DNA of 62,842 bases from Flavobacterium sandaracinum (GCF_004349135.1 NZ_SMFN01000021.1:1-62842), one strand, 5' to 3'; shown: positions 25,279 through 32,901, counted from the stretch's first letter. The notes: generated by a model not told the origin, from the letters alone. Numbers and translations: made by a program.

Positions 25279-25668
25279 TTACTCAATAAGTTTAGCACCA
25301 TTTTTAAATCTTGAATACTCTATTAATACTATTTTTCCATTGTTTTCTTGTTTAAATATTCTTTGGATTGAATCTGTTTTTTGAAATAATTCATATCCAT
25401 TCTTAAAAATTTCCGTACAAATTATTAGTCTATTTAGTCGGTCATATTTTAATTTTCCATTTGAATATTGAGTATCTTTTTTTGTTTCAAAATGAAGTTT
25501 TTGGGATTTTATGACATATCCAACTAAAAATTCTCCATCATTACGGTCATGAAAACTTTTTATAGTCTCAACCATCCCCTCATAGTCTCCTGTATTAACC
25601 CTCTCAGTTTTTACTTTATATTTGAAATTACCAATTTTTTCATAGGAAGTGCAACTAAAAAAAAGCAT
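25279..25668 (-). CDS. Lipoprotein-like hypothetical protein, possibly frameshifted at its N-terminus
   Basis: The 129-residue ORF begins directly with a lipobox (LFFSC), too short to be a working signal peptide. Upstream at 25695-25697 an ATG followed by Lys-Asn-Ile-Phe-Phe lies in another frame. The two frames are separated by an A8 tract (25678-25685, plus strand), and one extra base there would give a complete lipoprotein signal. The body is Lys/Tyr-rich and polar, with no recognised domain. It sits downstream of the last cassette of the island. It is either out of phase through homopolymer slippage, decayed, or initiated internally. Confidence 0.5.
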   Translation of the reverse strand: MLFFSCTSYEKIGNFKYKVKTERVNTGDYEGMVETIKSFHDRNDGEFLVGYVIKSQKLHFETKKDTQYSNGKLKYDRLNRLIICTEIFKNGYELFQKTDSIQRIFKQENNGKIVLIEYSRFKNGAKLIE

Positions 25669-25753
25669 ACAATAATTAAAAAAAATATGTTTTTCATAGT
25701 ATTTAATTATTTTGGTTTATTGCTTTAACTCCCAAAAATATATTTCAGCAGCC

Positions 25754-25765
25754 CCCGCTGGCGGG
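25754..25765. repeat. GC-rich palindrome between cassettes
   Basis: CCCGC and GCGGG arms around TG, in sequence that is otherwise very AT-rich. It lies in the gap between the small lipoprotein-like gene and the first paralog. Confidence 0.55.
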
Positions 25766-25793
25766 AGAGTCTGGGAATAGTAAATCTATTAAT

Positions 25794-26261
25794 TTATTCT
25801 TCGAGTAAGTAGTACGTTTTCCATTTTAAATACGTTCCATCATTTAGTTTATGAATTATATATACGCTATTAGTGGATTGATAGCTGTTATTTTGGAATT
25901 CTTTTAGTGTTATATAATTTAATCCCTTTAAAGTCTTAAGCTTCTCTGGTTTTATTCCTTTAGGAGAGAAAACGGTAGAGCTGTAAAGAGAGAATATAAA
26001 TGTAGGGATGCCAAGACTGGTCGCAAGACCATTTTTAGACTTTCTAATCCCTTCTTCTCTTTCATACTTAGTTTTATAGCCCTTTAAGTAAAAGTTAAAC
26101 TGAGCTTTTGTCATTGATTTATTTATGCAAAAATTTGCTACAGACTTATCATTTAAATTGATAAATACTGTAGTGTTTAATTGATTCTCGGCCTCTTGGG
26201 AAAATGACATACAAAAACATCCAAAACAAATAAGGATAATTAATTTTTTGATTATTGGCAT
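25794..26261 (-). CDS. Secreted immunity-like paralog 1
   Basis: A 155-residue protein with a Sec signal peptide (hydrophobic 6-20, cleavage probably after SFSQ). The mature part aligns along its length with the proteins at 26721-27174 and 27264-27701. Shared positions include the FxxLNDK segment, YxTKxxR, the Gly-Ile-Pro motif, the KxLKxLxxxxYITLKxFxxNxY segment and a final YLKW. It overlaps the stop of the fragment at 26252-26607 by 10 nt. The same 10-nt overlap recurs in the other two cassettes. Position and layout suggest an immunity or inhibitor protein for the preceding C-terminal domain, but this is inference; no characterised family is recognised. Confidence 0.65.
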   Translation of the reverse strand: MPIIKKLIILICFGCFCMSFSQEAENQLNTTVFINLNDKSVANFCINKSMTKAQFNFYLKGYKTKYEREEGIRKSKNGLATSLGIPTFIFSLYSSTVFSPKGIKPEKLKTLKGLNYITLKEFQNNSYQSTNSVYIIHKLNDGTYLKWKTYYLLEE

Positions 26262-26607
26262 TGCGGATTTGAATTTTGAAAATTAATAATTAGGTCGATA
26301 ATTTTCTGCGCTGAGTTTGAGATAAATTTTTCCAAGCCCTCCGCTCTACCGAGTATCATGATTTCGTATTTATTTAAACCATTCTTGCTAAGTGAACTTA
26401 CTAAAATTCTCCCGACTTTTTCTGAAAAAGTATTAATATTTAAGTGATCAATGGGAGTATCAGGAATGTATTTTAAATAGCCTACTTTTTCAGTAGTTGC
26501 ATTTTGTGTAATCACATAAAACATAAAATAAGGGTTTTTTGTAGTATAACTATTCAATAATAGGAGGTATGTAGTGTATTCGTCTCTCTTGACTATTTTA
26601 GTAAAAT
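26252..26607 (-). pseudogene. Orphan C-terminal fragment, cassette 1
   Basis: An open frame of about 118 codons runs from just after a stop near 26608 to the stop at 26252. It has no ATG near its start; the first possible start is a TTG at 26555-26557. It has an aromatic, beta-rich N-terminal half, and it ends in Asn-Pro-Gln-Cys-Gln, matching the ends of the other two upstream fragments. It looks like the C-terminal part of a larger protein whose N-terminus was lost, as in displaced C-terminal toxin cassettes. No known toxin domain is recognised. Confidence 0.5.
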
Positions 26608-26673
26608 ATACTTCAAAAGAAAGCTAAATACACTAGAACAAACCTCAATAATATTATTCATTAAGAATTATCA

Positions 26674-26688
26674 CGAGCGGGACGCTCG
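26674..26688. repeat. GC-rich hairpin between cassettes
   Basis: CGAGCG and CGCTCG arms around GGA, a perfect 6-bp stem in the gap between cassette 1 and cassette 2; similar in nature to the palindrome at 25754-25765. Confidence 0.55.
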
Positions 26689-26720
26689 CGTCAGCAGGGG
26701 TTAATAACGTTCAAGTAAAA

Positions 26721-27174
26721 TTAATAGGTTATATGAATTACTTCCCATTTTAAATAGCATCCTTCCTCGGACTTGTATATAAAATACATAGGATAGCCTT
26801 GAGGAAATAATTTATCTCGAAATTGTTTCAAGGTCAAAATATCAATACCTTCTAATGAATTTATTTTCATTGGTTTATTAAGACTAATAAAGCTTCCAGT
26901 AAAACTGGGTATTCCCGCACTATTACGTTCTCGTGGGTCATTATAATAATCATTCGTTGCTTTATCTCTTGCTACTTTTGTTTGGTATTTTTCGACATAA
27001 ATACTGAAGCGGGCCTCTGTTGAATCCCTATTAACGTATATTTTGTTTATTGCTTTATCTTTTAAATCAAAAAAAAACATTAATTTCCTTTTTTTCTACC
27101 CCGTTTTGTGATGAACATGAAACAGTAAATAATAATAGTAATATACTTTTTATTTTTTTTAGTGCTATTGACAT
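26721..27174 (-). pseudogene. Secreted immunity-like paralog 2, frameshifted at A9 tract
   Basis: An ATG at 27172-27174 opens a signal-peptide or lipoprotein-like sequence (MSIALKK then a Leu/Ile-rich run and SCSS). This frame stops at a run of nine A (plus strand 27069-27077). Removing one base joins it to the open frame from 27080 down to 26721, which aligns with the two paralogs (shared DLKDKA-type segment, YQTKxxRDKA, SAGIP, YLKW). It is therefore a complete gene interrupted by a single homopolymer indel: a pseudogene, a slippage-switched gene or a sequencing error. The ATG overlaps the stop of the remnant at 27165 by 10 nt. Confidence 0.65.
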
Positions 27175-27263
27175 TTCGGATTGTTTTTTATAAAGTTTTT
27201 ATAAATTTCTAAAATTCTCACTCTTTCTGCTTGAGGAGTAGCTACCCATGCTGCTGTGTATTT
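27165..27263 (-). pseudogene. Short C-terminal remnant, cassette 2
   Basis: Directly after the stop codon of the paralog at 27264 and in the same frame, some 30 codons run to a stop at 27165. The encoded end (AAWVATPQAERVRILEIY then KNFIKNNPKCQ) closely matches the last residues of the HExxH protein (AAWAAIPQVERVKILKIY then FDFIENNTPCQ). Only the extreme 3' end of a toxin-like gene has been kept, as expected if cassettes recombine through shared 3' ends. Confidence 0.7.
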
Positions 27264-27701
27264 TTAGTTTAATGTATTCGTTTCCCATTTTAAATATTTA
27301 CCATCCTTTAATTTATGAATTATATATGTTGGAGAAGTTGTTTTGTAGTTATTTTCTCTAAATTGTTTAACCGTAATGTAGTCAATACAATCTAAGGATT
27401 TTAATTTCTCTGGTTTTATATCAAAAACATAAAAACCAATCGAAAAACGTGGCAAACCAGCACTGTTTTCCTCAATGAGATTTTTATAATGTTCATTCAT
27501 AGCTTTATCTCTGGATTTCTTTGTTTGATATTCTATTATATGTATATTAAAAAAGGCAGTAGTGGTGTCTTTATCAATATAATATTCTTTTAAGGCTTTA
27601 TCATTAATATCTAAAAAAATCGTTATTTTCTGTTGATTTGATTTTTGTGCAAAAGAAATGCAGCAGAAGCTTAATAATAGAAGGGCTGTTTTTACTGACA
27701 T
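27264..27701 (-). CDS. Secreted immunity-like paralog 3
   Basis: A 145-residue protein with a clear signal peptide (MSVKTALLLLSFCCISFAQ, cleavage after SFA or SFAQ). The mature part is paralogous to the products of 25794-26261 and 26721-27174. Shared elements are LDINDKA, YQTKKSRDKA, NSAGLP, IKPEKLKSL, DYITVKQFREN, YIIHKLKDG and YLKWET. Its ATG overlaps the stop of the HExxH gene by 10 nt, so it is translationally coupled to it. It is the only intact paralog next to an almost complete partner, which makes this the reference pair of the locus. A cognate inhibitor role is inferred from context alone. Confidence 0.7.
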   Translation of the reverse strand: MSVKTALLLLSFCCISFAQKSNQQKITIFLDINDKALKEYYIDKDTTTAFFNIHIIEYQTKKSRDKAMNEHYKNLIEENSAGLPRFSIGFYVFDIKPEKLKSLDCIDYITVKQFRENNYKTTSPTYIIHKLKDGKYLKWETNTLN

Positions 27702-28903
27702 GGTGTGTTGTTTTCTATAAAATCAAAATAAATTTTTAAAATTTTCACTCTTTCCACTTGAGGAATAGCCGCCCAAGCTGCTGTAGGTTGCGGTGGTAAG
27801 CCTGTAAGTGGATTTGGCTCACCCTCACCCATAAGCCCTATCCAAGCCAAAGCGTTGTAAACATCCTCACTTTGTGAACTGTCGAATTGTTTCATAACGT
27901 CTGTTATTATGTTACGCGAAAGTTGTGCCATATATTCATGCTGTGGCTCTGAAGGAGACTCTCCAAGTGGTATTTCATATCTATACATCATATAATAATG
28001 AGCAATTTTTTCTTCATTATTCTTAATACTTTCAATAAAATCAGATGACCACGGGATTTCTCCTTTTCCCGAGAGTATTAACAATTTTCTATAAGTTTCA
28101 GCATGAATCATTTCATGAATAAAAGTTATTGCTATGTTTAATGGGGGTGTATTTAACTTATTGGGATTAAATTTAATTTCAATTAATGAATTTATTGGCT
28201 TGTAGGTTACGGCGCCTGCAAGAGAATATTGTGTATCTACTCCTACACTTAACTTTAAGTCAACTACGGAAAAATCCGAATCATATTCTTTTAAATAATT
28301 ATTAAAAGTAGGTGCCTTACCTAATTTTTCATAAACTTCATTTAAACAAGGGTTGTCTTTAAATGATTTATCAACAATTACTTTGTATGTTAAATCAACA
28401 TCACTACCTTCTTTTATTGAGTTAATTGCTTCAATAGCAAACGCTTTACTTTCATCGCTCCACACATTGTCTATTTGATATTGGATAATTTGATTGTATG
28501 AATTAGGGTTGTCAATAGCCCATTGTTGCTGCTGCAAAGAAAGACTATTATAAAAAATGCCAGTATTTTTTATATCAAAACTATTTTCGGCACTCAATAT
28601 AGGGATTGTAATATATTGTTGGTAATTTTCAGTATTGGTATCGTCTGTTGGATAATCACTATTGTCGTAGCCACCACCACCTCCTGTACCGTAGGGATCG
28701 CCAAAACCACCATCACTTCCTGTTGAACCACTTGTTCCATTACTTCCTGTTGAACCACTTGTTCCACCACCACCAGTACTACCACATGCATCAGGTGTTA
28801 ATACTTTAACTGGTCTAGAGGGTTGAAACTTGACACGACGCACCAGGTAAATGATGTTGTGTACTACCTTGATAGGGCGCTGAACACCATAATTGATCAA
28901 CAT
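27692..28903 (-). CDS. C-terminal part of Gly/Ser-linked lipoprotein with HExxH domain
   Basis: The open frame contains a Gly/Ser/Thr-rich linker, a globular region and a metallopeptidase-like motif HEMIHAE near residue 262, with a downstream HEYMAQLSR segment that could supply a third zinc ligand. The first 24 or so codons overlap the upstream ORF in another frame and are out-of-frame noise. Real homology begins near 28830, where a 1-nt shift would join the two frames. The protein ends NNTPCQ, as do the orphan fragments downstream. I infer a secreted or surface lipoprotein with a variable, possibly toxic, zinc-peptidase C-terminal domain. A conserved house-keeping peptidase is the alternative. 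Confidence 0.6.
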   Translation of the reverse strand: MLINYGVQRPIKVVHNIIYLVRRVKFQPSRPVKVLTPDACGSTGGGGTSGSTGSNGTSGSTGSDGGFGDPYGTGGGGGYDNSDYPTDDTNTENYQQYITIPILSAENSFDIKNTGIFYNSLSLQQQQWAIDNPNSYNQIIQYQIDNVWSDESKAFAIEAINSIKEGSDVDLTYKVIVDKSFKDNPCLNEVYEKLGKAPTFNNYLKEYDSDFSVVDLKLSVGVDTQYSLAGAVTYKPINSLIEIKFNPNKLNTPPLNIAITFIHEMIHAETYRKLLILSGKGEIPWSSDFIESIKNNEEKIAHYYMMYRYEIPLGESPSEPQHEYMAQLSRNIITDVMKQFDSSQSEDVYNALAWIGLMGEGEPNPLTGLPPQPTAAWAAIPQVERVKILKIYFDFIENNTPCQ

Positions 28904-29452
28904 ATACGAAACATTCTGATTCTGTGGTTCGGTTCTGTGGTTTGTTATTATTAAATTTAGCCGCTTTTTCTAAACGATTCATTTGAATTTCACCTTCAAA
29001 ATTTAATAATTGATCTTCTGATAATATAATATTATTAGGTGTATATTTTAAAATGTATGCTTTTGGATTAGTATTAATTTCTTCTTGTATAACTAAATTT
29101 TCAAAACTTAAATTATCAGTAGCATTATTTCTTTTTATTGCCATTGTATAAGAAATAATATTATTTAATTTTATTTTTTTTACATTGTCGTTAGTAATGA
29201 TAAAATCGTTTTGTTTTTTGAATGCATTTTTTTTTGTAATCAAATTTCCACCTACTTTTTCAACTAAGTTTTTAAATTTAGAATCTTTTACCAAAAGTTC
29301 TTCAAATTTCATTTCAGTAATCGTTGCTTTACCATTTGAAAAATTACTATTTTCCTCATATAAATCTTCACTACAACTAAGTAAAATTAAAACTAAGCCA
29401 AGAAGAACTGACCTACATGAATAGTTTTCCAGTTGTTTGTTTGTTTGTTTTC
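28815..29452 (-). pseudogene. N-terminal part of the island lipoprotein, two frameshifts
   Basis: The frame open from about 29430 to 28815 encodes a lipoprotein signal (SVLLGLVLILLSCSED), a polar region and a Cys-containing segment (ECFVYVDQLWCSAPYQG, HLPGASC). The only nearby ATG (29450-29452) is in another frame, separated by a tetranucleotide run (GTTT)4 at 29433-29448; loss of one 4-nt unit would restore the frame. At the 3' end a second shift near 28830 separates it from the HExxH part. Together the pieces describe one protein: lipoprotein signal, N-terminal domain, Gly-rich linker, HExxH domain. It is broken or switched off as sequenced. Confidence 0.6.
29433..29448. repeat. Tetranucleotide repeat (GTTT)4 at the lipoprotein start
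   Basis: Four GTTT units lie between the ATG at 29450-29452 and the lipoprotein signal of the island gene. The phase is off by one base, so a loss of one unit restores the reading frame. Confidence 0.7.
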
Positions 29453-29538
29453 ATTTTTTGGTTAATTAATATTTAATAAAAATAGGATTTATTTTATAAG
29501 TTACAATACCCACTTTTAGTGATATTTACAAAAAAACA

Positions 29539-29613
29539 AAAAACCCGTCCTATTACAATAACGGGACGGGTTTCAAATATAAGTTAAGATGATTTTACAC
29601 CTTCATGATTTCG
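29539..29613. repeat. Right direct repeat: genuine frr 3' end and terminator
   Basis: This is the end of the intact frr gene plus its terminator, and the counterpart of the segment at 25136-25209. Confidence 0.85.
29541..29573 (-). terminator. Terminator of the pyrH-frr operon
   Basis: AAACCCGTCC and GGACGGGTTT arms form a perfect 10-bp stem, with T residues following on the minus strand, 22 bp beyond the frr stop. Confidence 0.85.
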
Positions 29614-30158
29614 GCTTCTTTTACTACCAAGAGTTCATCTATTTTACGGATAAATGTATTGGTTAGATTTTGCACTTCATCTTCGGCAGATTTGCAAATG
29701 TCCTCTGAAGTACCGTCTTTCTCTAATTTTTTGATTTCGGTATTAGCATCTTTACGAGCATTTCGAATACCTACTTTAGCGTCTTCAGCTTCAACTTTGG
29801 CTTGTTTTGCTAGATCGCGTCTTCTTTCCTCTGTCAATGCGGGAACGCTAATGATAATTACATCACCATTGTTCATTGGATTAAAACCAATGTTTGCAAT
29901 CATAATTGCTTTTTCAATGACTTGCAGCATGTTTTTTTCAAAAGGCTGTAAAGTAATGGTTCTAGCATCTGGAACACTAATTTTTGAAACTTGAGAAAGC
30001 GGTGTTGCAGATCCGTAATAATCTACAAAAACACTTCCAAGCATGGCTGGAGATGCTTTTCCGGCACGAATATTCAAAAATTCTTTTTCTAAATGCGCAA
30101 TAGAACCCGTCATAGATTCTTTAGTACTGTCTAATATAAATTCAATTTCTTCGGTCAT
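29595..30158 (-). CDS. frr: Ribosome recycling factor
   Basis: A 187-residue protein of normal RRF length. With EF-G it splits post-termination ribosomes into subunits. It shows the long-helix domain with the conserved LEKEFLNIRAGKASP segment (aa 22-36), the beta domain with PLSQVSKISVPDARTI and LQPFEKN, and ALTEERRRDLAKQAK returning to the helical domain. It is downstream of pyrH, the usual bacterial order. Its 3' end is the sequence duplicated at the far side of the island. Confidence 0.97.
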   Translation of the reverse strand: MTEEIEFILDSTKESMTGSIAHLEKEFLNIRAGKASPAMLGSVFVDYYGSATPLSQVSKISVPDARTITLQPFEKNMLQVIEKAIMIANIGFNPMNNGDVIIISVPALTEERRRDLAKQAKVEAEDAKVGIRNARKDANTEIKKLEKDGTSEDICKSAEDEVQNLTNTFIRKIDELLVVKEAEIMKV

Positions 30159-30168
30159 AATTTCTTAA

Positions 30169-30220
30169 TATTCAGTGTTCGGTATTCAGTGTTCAGTTTT
30201 ACTGTATTGTGAACACTGAA
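30169..30220. repeat. Intergenic repeat/hairpin between pyrH and frr
   Basis: TTCAGTGTTC (30185-30194) and GAACACTGAA (30211-30220) are perfect 10-bp inverted arms. The motif TATTCAGTGTTC also occurs twice in direct orientation (30169-30180 and 30183-30194). A related TATTCAGT-type element lies upstream of uppP near 34985-35020. Confidence 0.65.
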
Positions 30221-30228
30221 AAGTTTAT

Positions 30229-30936
30229 TTATACGTTTACTACAGTTCCTATGTTTTCTCCTGCACAAATTTTCAATAGATTTCCAACTTTGTTCATGTC
30301 AAAAACTACGATTGGTAATTTGTTTTCCTGGCTCAAGGTAAATGCAGTGGTATCCATTACATTCAATCCTTTTTTAAGCACATCATCAAAGGTGATCGTA
30401 TCAAATTTAATTGCAGCTGCATTTTTTTCCGGATCACAATCATACACTCCATCCACACGAGTTCCTTTTAGGATTACATTAGCATTGATTTCTATGCCTC
30501 GTAAAACAGCAGCGGTATCCGTTGTAAAATAGGGATTTCCTGTACCTGCGCCAAAAATCACAATTCTTCCTTTTTCAAGATGACGATCTGCTCTTCTTTT
30601 GATATAAGGCTCTGCGATGGACTCCATTTTTAATGCGGTTTGCAAACGGGTTTTCATCCCTTTTTCTTCCAATGCTCCTTGTAATGCCATTCCATTGATA
30701 ACAGTGGCCAGCATTCCCATGTAATCGCCTTGCACACGATCCATTCCTGCACTGGCTCCGGCAACTCCTCTAAAAATATTTCCACCACCTATAACAATGG
30801 CAATTTCTACTCCTTTATCATGAATTTGCTTGATTTCGTCAGCATATTCAGCCAATCTTTTTGGGTCAATTCCGTATTGCAAGTCGCCCATTAAAGCTTC
30901 GCCACTTAGTTTCAGAAGAATTCTTTTGTATTTCAT
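30229..30936 (-). CDS. pyrH: UMP kinase
   Basis: A 235-residue amino-acid-kinase-fold enzyme that phosphorylates UMP to UDP. Motifs are [12 protein letters not shown] at the start, [10 protein letters not shown], the [15 protein letters not shown] segment and [16 protein letters not shown], all typical of bacterial PyrH. It is the first gene of a pyrH-frr operon with a matching promoter element upstream. Confidence 0.96.
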   Translation of the reverse strand: MKYKRILLKLSGEALMGDLQYGIDPKRLAEYADEIKQIHDKGVEIAIVIGGGNIFRGVAGASAGMDRVQGDYMGMLATVINGMALQGALEEKGMKTRLQTALKMESIAEPYIKRRADRHLEKGRIVIFGAGTGNPYFTTDTAAVLRGIEINANVILKGTRVDGVYDCDPEKNAAAIKFDTITFDDVLKKGLNVMDTTAFTLSQENKLPIVVFDMNKVGNLLKICAGENIGTVVNV

Positions 30937-30958
30937 GTGTGTGTTGAGTTGATTGGTG

Positions 30959-30966
30959 CAAATATA
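30959..30966 (-). promoter_or_regulatory. -7 element of the pyrH-frr operon
   Basis: TATATTTG on the minus strand, 22 nt upstream of the pyrH ATG. Confidence 0.55.
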
Positions 30967-31003
30967 GAATATTCTTTTTTTCTAATATAATGTTGCTTAA
31001 ATT

Positions 31004-31783
31004 TTATAAAGTAAGTTTTTCGTGTGATTTTTTTGCGGCTTCATAGCCAATGTTGAAAACGGCATTCATTTTTACTTTGCTAGTTTCAAAGGTGCTGTAT
31101 AAACACAAATCCTTAGGCTCTATAACCCAATCACAAATGTTAAATTTATGCCTATTTGAATTTGCCGAAAGAATATCAAAAGCTCGAGTAGTAACTGCCT
31201 TGATAGAATTGAGATCTTTGGCTTCAATTTTTTGAATTGGACTCACATAAACCCCTATTACCGTTTCACATTGTCCTTGTAAAATATCAGTAGGAAAATG
31301 ATTTAGGATGCCACCATCACTGTAAATATTGCCCTCTATTTCATACGGGGATAAAATTCCAGGAAAGGCTGATGAGGCTAAAATTGCATCAACAATTTTT
31401 GTGCTTGGACTAAATATTTTTAGTTTCCCCCGAATCATATCCGTAGCTGTTATTTGAATAGGGATTTTTAAATCGCCTAAAACGGCATCCTTGAAAATAC
31501 TGTGAAAATAACTTCGAAAGGATTCAGAATCAATTAATCCTGCTTTTTTGAACGTTAAATGCTTCCAATGAAAAAGATAAATGGATTTGAAAAATTCTAA
31601 AATTTCTTCCGGACTTTGTCCCCAAGCATATAATGCACCAACAATGGATCCCGCACTCGTGCCTGCTATTTGCGAAGGCTTAATATTTTGTTCTTCTAAA
31701 AATTTTATAACTCCAGCGTGTGCTAAACCTTTAGAGCCCCCGCCAGAAAGTACCAATCCTATCGACTTTGTTTTTAAATCCAT
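31004..31783 (-). CDS. Patatin-like phospholipase family protein
   Basis: A 259-residue bacterial patatin-like protein (RssA/YlbK-like). The oxyanion hole GGGSKG is at 14-19, the nucleophile elbow GTSAGS at 41-46 (Ser43) and the catalytic Asp in SDGG (D156). This Ser-Asp dyad hydrolyses acyl esters of lipids. No signal peptide, so it should be cytoplasmic or on the inner membrane face. It is divergent from the thioredoxin-like gene. Confidence 0.88.
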   Translation of the reverse strand: MDLKTKSIGLVLSGGGSKGLAHAGVIKFLEEQNIKPSQIAGTSAGSIVGALYAWGQSPEEILEFFKSIYLFHWKHLTFKKAGLIDSESFRSYFHSIFKDAVLGDLKIPIQITATDMIRGKLKIFSPSTKIVDAILASSAFPGILSPYEIEGNIYSDGGILNHFPTDILQGQCETVIGVYVSPIQKIEAKDLNSIKAVTTRAFDILSANSNRHKFNICDWVIEPKDLCLYSTFETSKVKMNAVFNIGYEAAKKSHEKLTL

Positions 31784-31861
31784 TGTAACTATTTGTTATA
31801 AAATTACTCTTTTTGACCAATTGAATGTGATGTTTGTTAGGTTTAAAATTCAAATTTATGG

Positions 31862-31869
31862 TAACTTTG
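31862..31869 (+). promoter_or_regulatory. -7 element of the thioredoxin-like gene
   Basis: TAACTTTG, 20 nt upstream of the ATG at 31890. Confidence 0.55.
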
Positions 31870-31889
31870 TTAAAAACAAAATATTCATT

Positions 31890-32507
31890 ATGAAAATTCC
31901 AATAGCTAAAGCATTGTTTAATAGTCATTCCTATTTAGAATATAGAAAATTAATTGCCGATTTATTGCTTGAAAAAAAATCAACCGGAAACGAACAATCA
32001 GAGGATTTAACCCATTATAGTGAGTTGAATGAAACCCGAATGAACCGTTTAGACAAAACGATTAAAATAACAGACGAAACCGCATCTAAACTAAAGGCGT
32101 TAAACGGAGAATACATTTGGTTGATAATTTCTGAAGGTTGGTGCGGTGACGCTGCACAATTGCTGCCTATCATGAATATGATGGCAGTGGAATCTGGTAA
32201 AATAGAATTGAGAATTGTACTGCGGGACGAAAACGAAGAGTTGATGAATTTATTTTTAACTAATAACAAAAAAGCAATTCCAATACTAGTATTTTTAGAC
32301 AAAGAAACAGGAAGTGCTTTAGGAAAGTGGGGTCCAAGACCGCAAGCTGCAGTAGAATTGGTCGCGGATTATAAAAAAGAATTTGGAGTTATTGATGAAA
32401 CACTAAAAACCAATTTGCAACTTTGGTATTTGCATGATAAAGGTTTAACTACGCAAAAAGAATTGTTGGGTGCAATGCTAGAATTAGATGCACAAAATGA
32501 AAGCTAA
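31890..32507 (+). CDS. Thioredoxin family protein (single-Cys, Thioredoxin_9-like)
   Basis: A 205-residue soluble protein with a thioredoxin-like core (about 65-160). The active-site position reads EGWCGDA: only the first Cys (C85) is present and the second of the CxxC pair is absent, so it cannot act as an ordinary dithiol oxidoreductase. The segment KAIPILVFLD with the cis-Pro region is kept. This pattern matches the Thioredoxin_9 group, seen mainly in Bacteroidetes and Firmicutes, whose function is unclear. I start at the ATG at 31890; a longer in-frame ORF overlaps the patatin gene on the other strand and precedes the promoter element. Confidence 0.85.
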   Translation: MKIPIAKALFNSHSYLEYRKLIADLLLEKKSTGNEQSEDLTHYSELNETRMNRLDKTIKITDETASKLKALNGEYIWLIISEGWCGDAAQLLPIMNMMAVESGKIELRIVLRDENEELMNLFLTNNKKAIPILVFLDKETGSALGKWGPRPQAAVELVADYKKEFGVIDETLKTNLQLWYLHDKGLTTQKELLGAMLELDAQNES

Positions 32508-32713
32508 ATTTATTTCTTAAGTTTAAAAAAACATAATTTTTGTCTGGAACGAGAATTAATTTGATGCTTCAAATCCAAATCCATTACAGGTTTTCTTGAA
32601 TTTAATTTTTTATATATAAAAAATTTCGTAAATTGCTATTTGCTAGACAAGTATATTATTTATTTTCTTTTTTTAGGTGGTTGACGATTGTTTAACAATT
32701 AAAAAACATCATT

Positions 32714-32791
32714 ATGAAAAATTTATTTGAAAGGGTTTATGACTATTTATCGTACTTGCTATTTGGAGGTAAGGATGTAGCTAATTATTAG
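32714..32791 (+). CDS. Possible 25-aa microprotein
   Basis: ATG at 32714 opens 25 codons (MKNLFERVYDYLSYLLFGG then KDVANY) ending in TAG. The amphipathic aromatic/Leu composition could suit a membrane-associated micropeptide. No other evidence supports it; it may be chance. Confidence 0.2.
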   Translation: MKNLFERVYDYLSYLLFGGKDVANY

Positions 32792-32856
32792 CAAAAAAAA
32801 TACAATAGCCCATTAGACAAAAAAGTATGGTTTAAAACTACTTTAATTTTTTTAGA

Positions 32857-32901
32857 AAAAACACATCGCAAGTTCAATCACAGGAGTTGTCATGTGTTTT
32901 T
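32857..32901. terminator. Bidirectional hairpin between convergent genes
   Basis: AAAAACACAT and ATGTGTTTTT pair perfectly over 10 bp with a 25-nt loop, between the thioredoxin-like gene and the 178-aa gene. Confidence 0.5.

Larger units (their letters stand above)
25136..29613. other. AT-rich island bounded by duplicated frr 3' ends
   Basis: The two copies of the frr 3' end bracket about 4.3 kb of unusually AT-rich DNA with no housekeeping genes. It carries a broken lipoprotein gene, three paralogous secreted proteins each preceded by a C-terminal toxin-like fragment, a small lipoprotein-like gene, and GC-rich hairpins. Duplication of a conserved gene's 3' end is what integration or allelic capture leaves behind; no integrase is present in the interval. 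Confidence 0.7.

Noticed and set aside
25136..29613. Island as an insertion sequence or transposon
   Set aside because: No transposase or integrase is seen; the flanks are direct repeats of a gene 3' end, not terminal inverted repeats.
31581..31889. N-terminal extension of the thioredoxin-like gene
   Set aside because: It overlaps the patatin gene on the opposite strand and lies ahead of the TAACTTTG promoter element.
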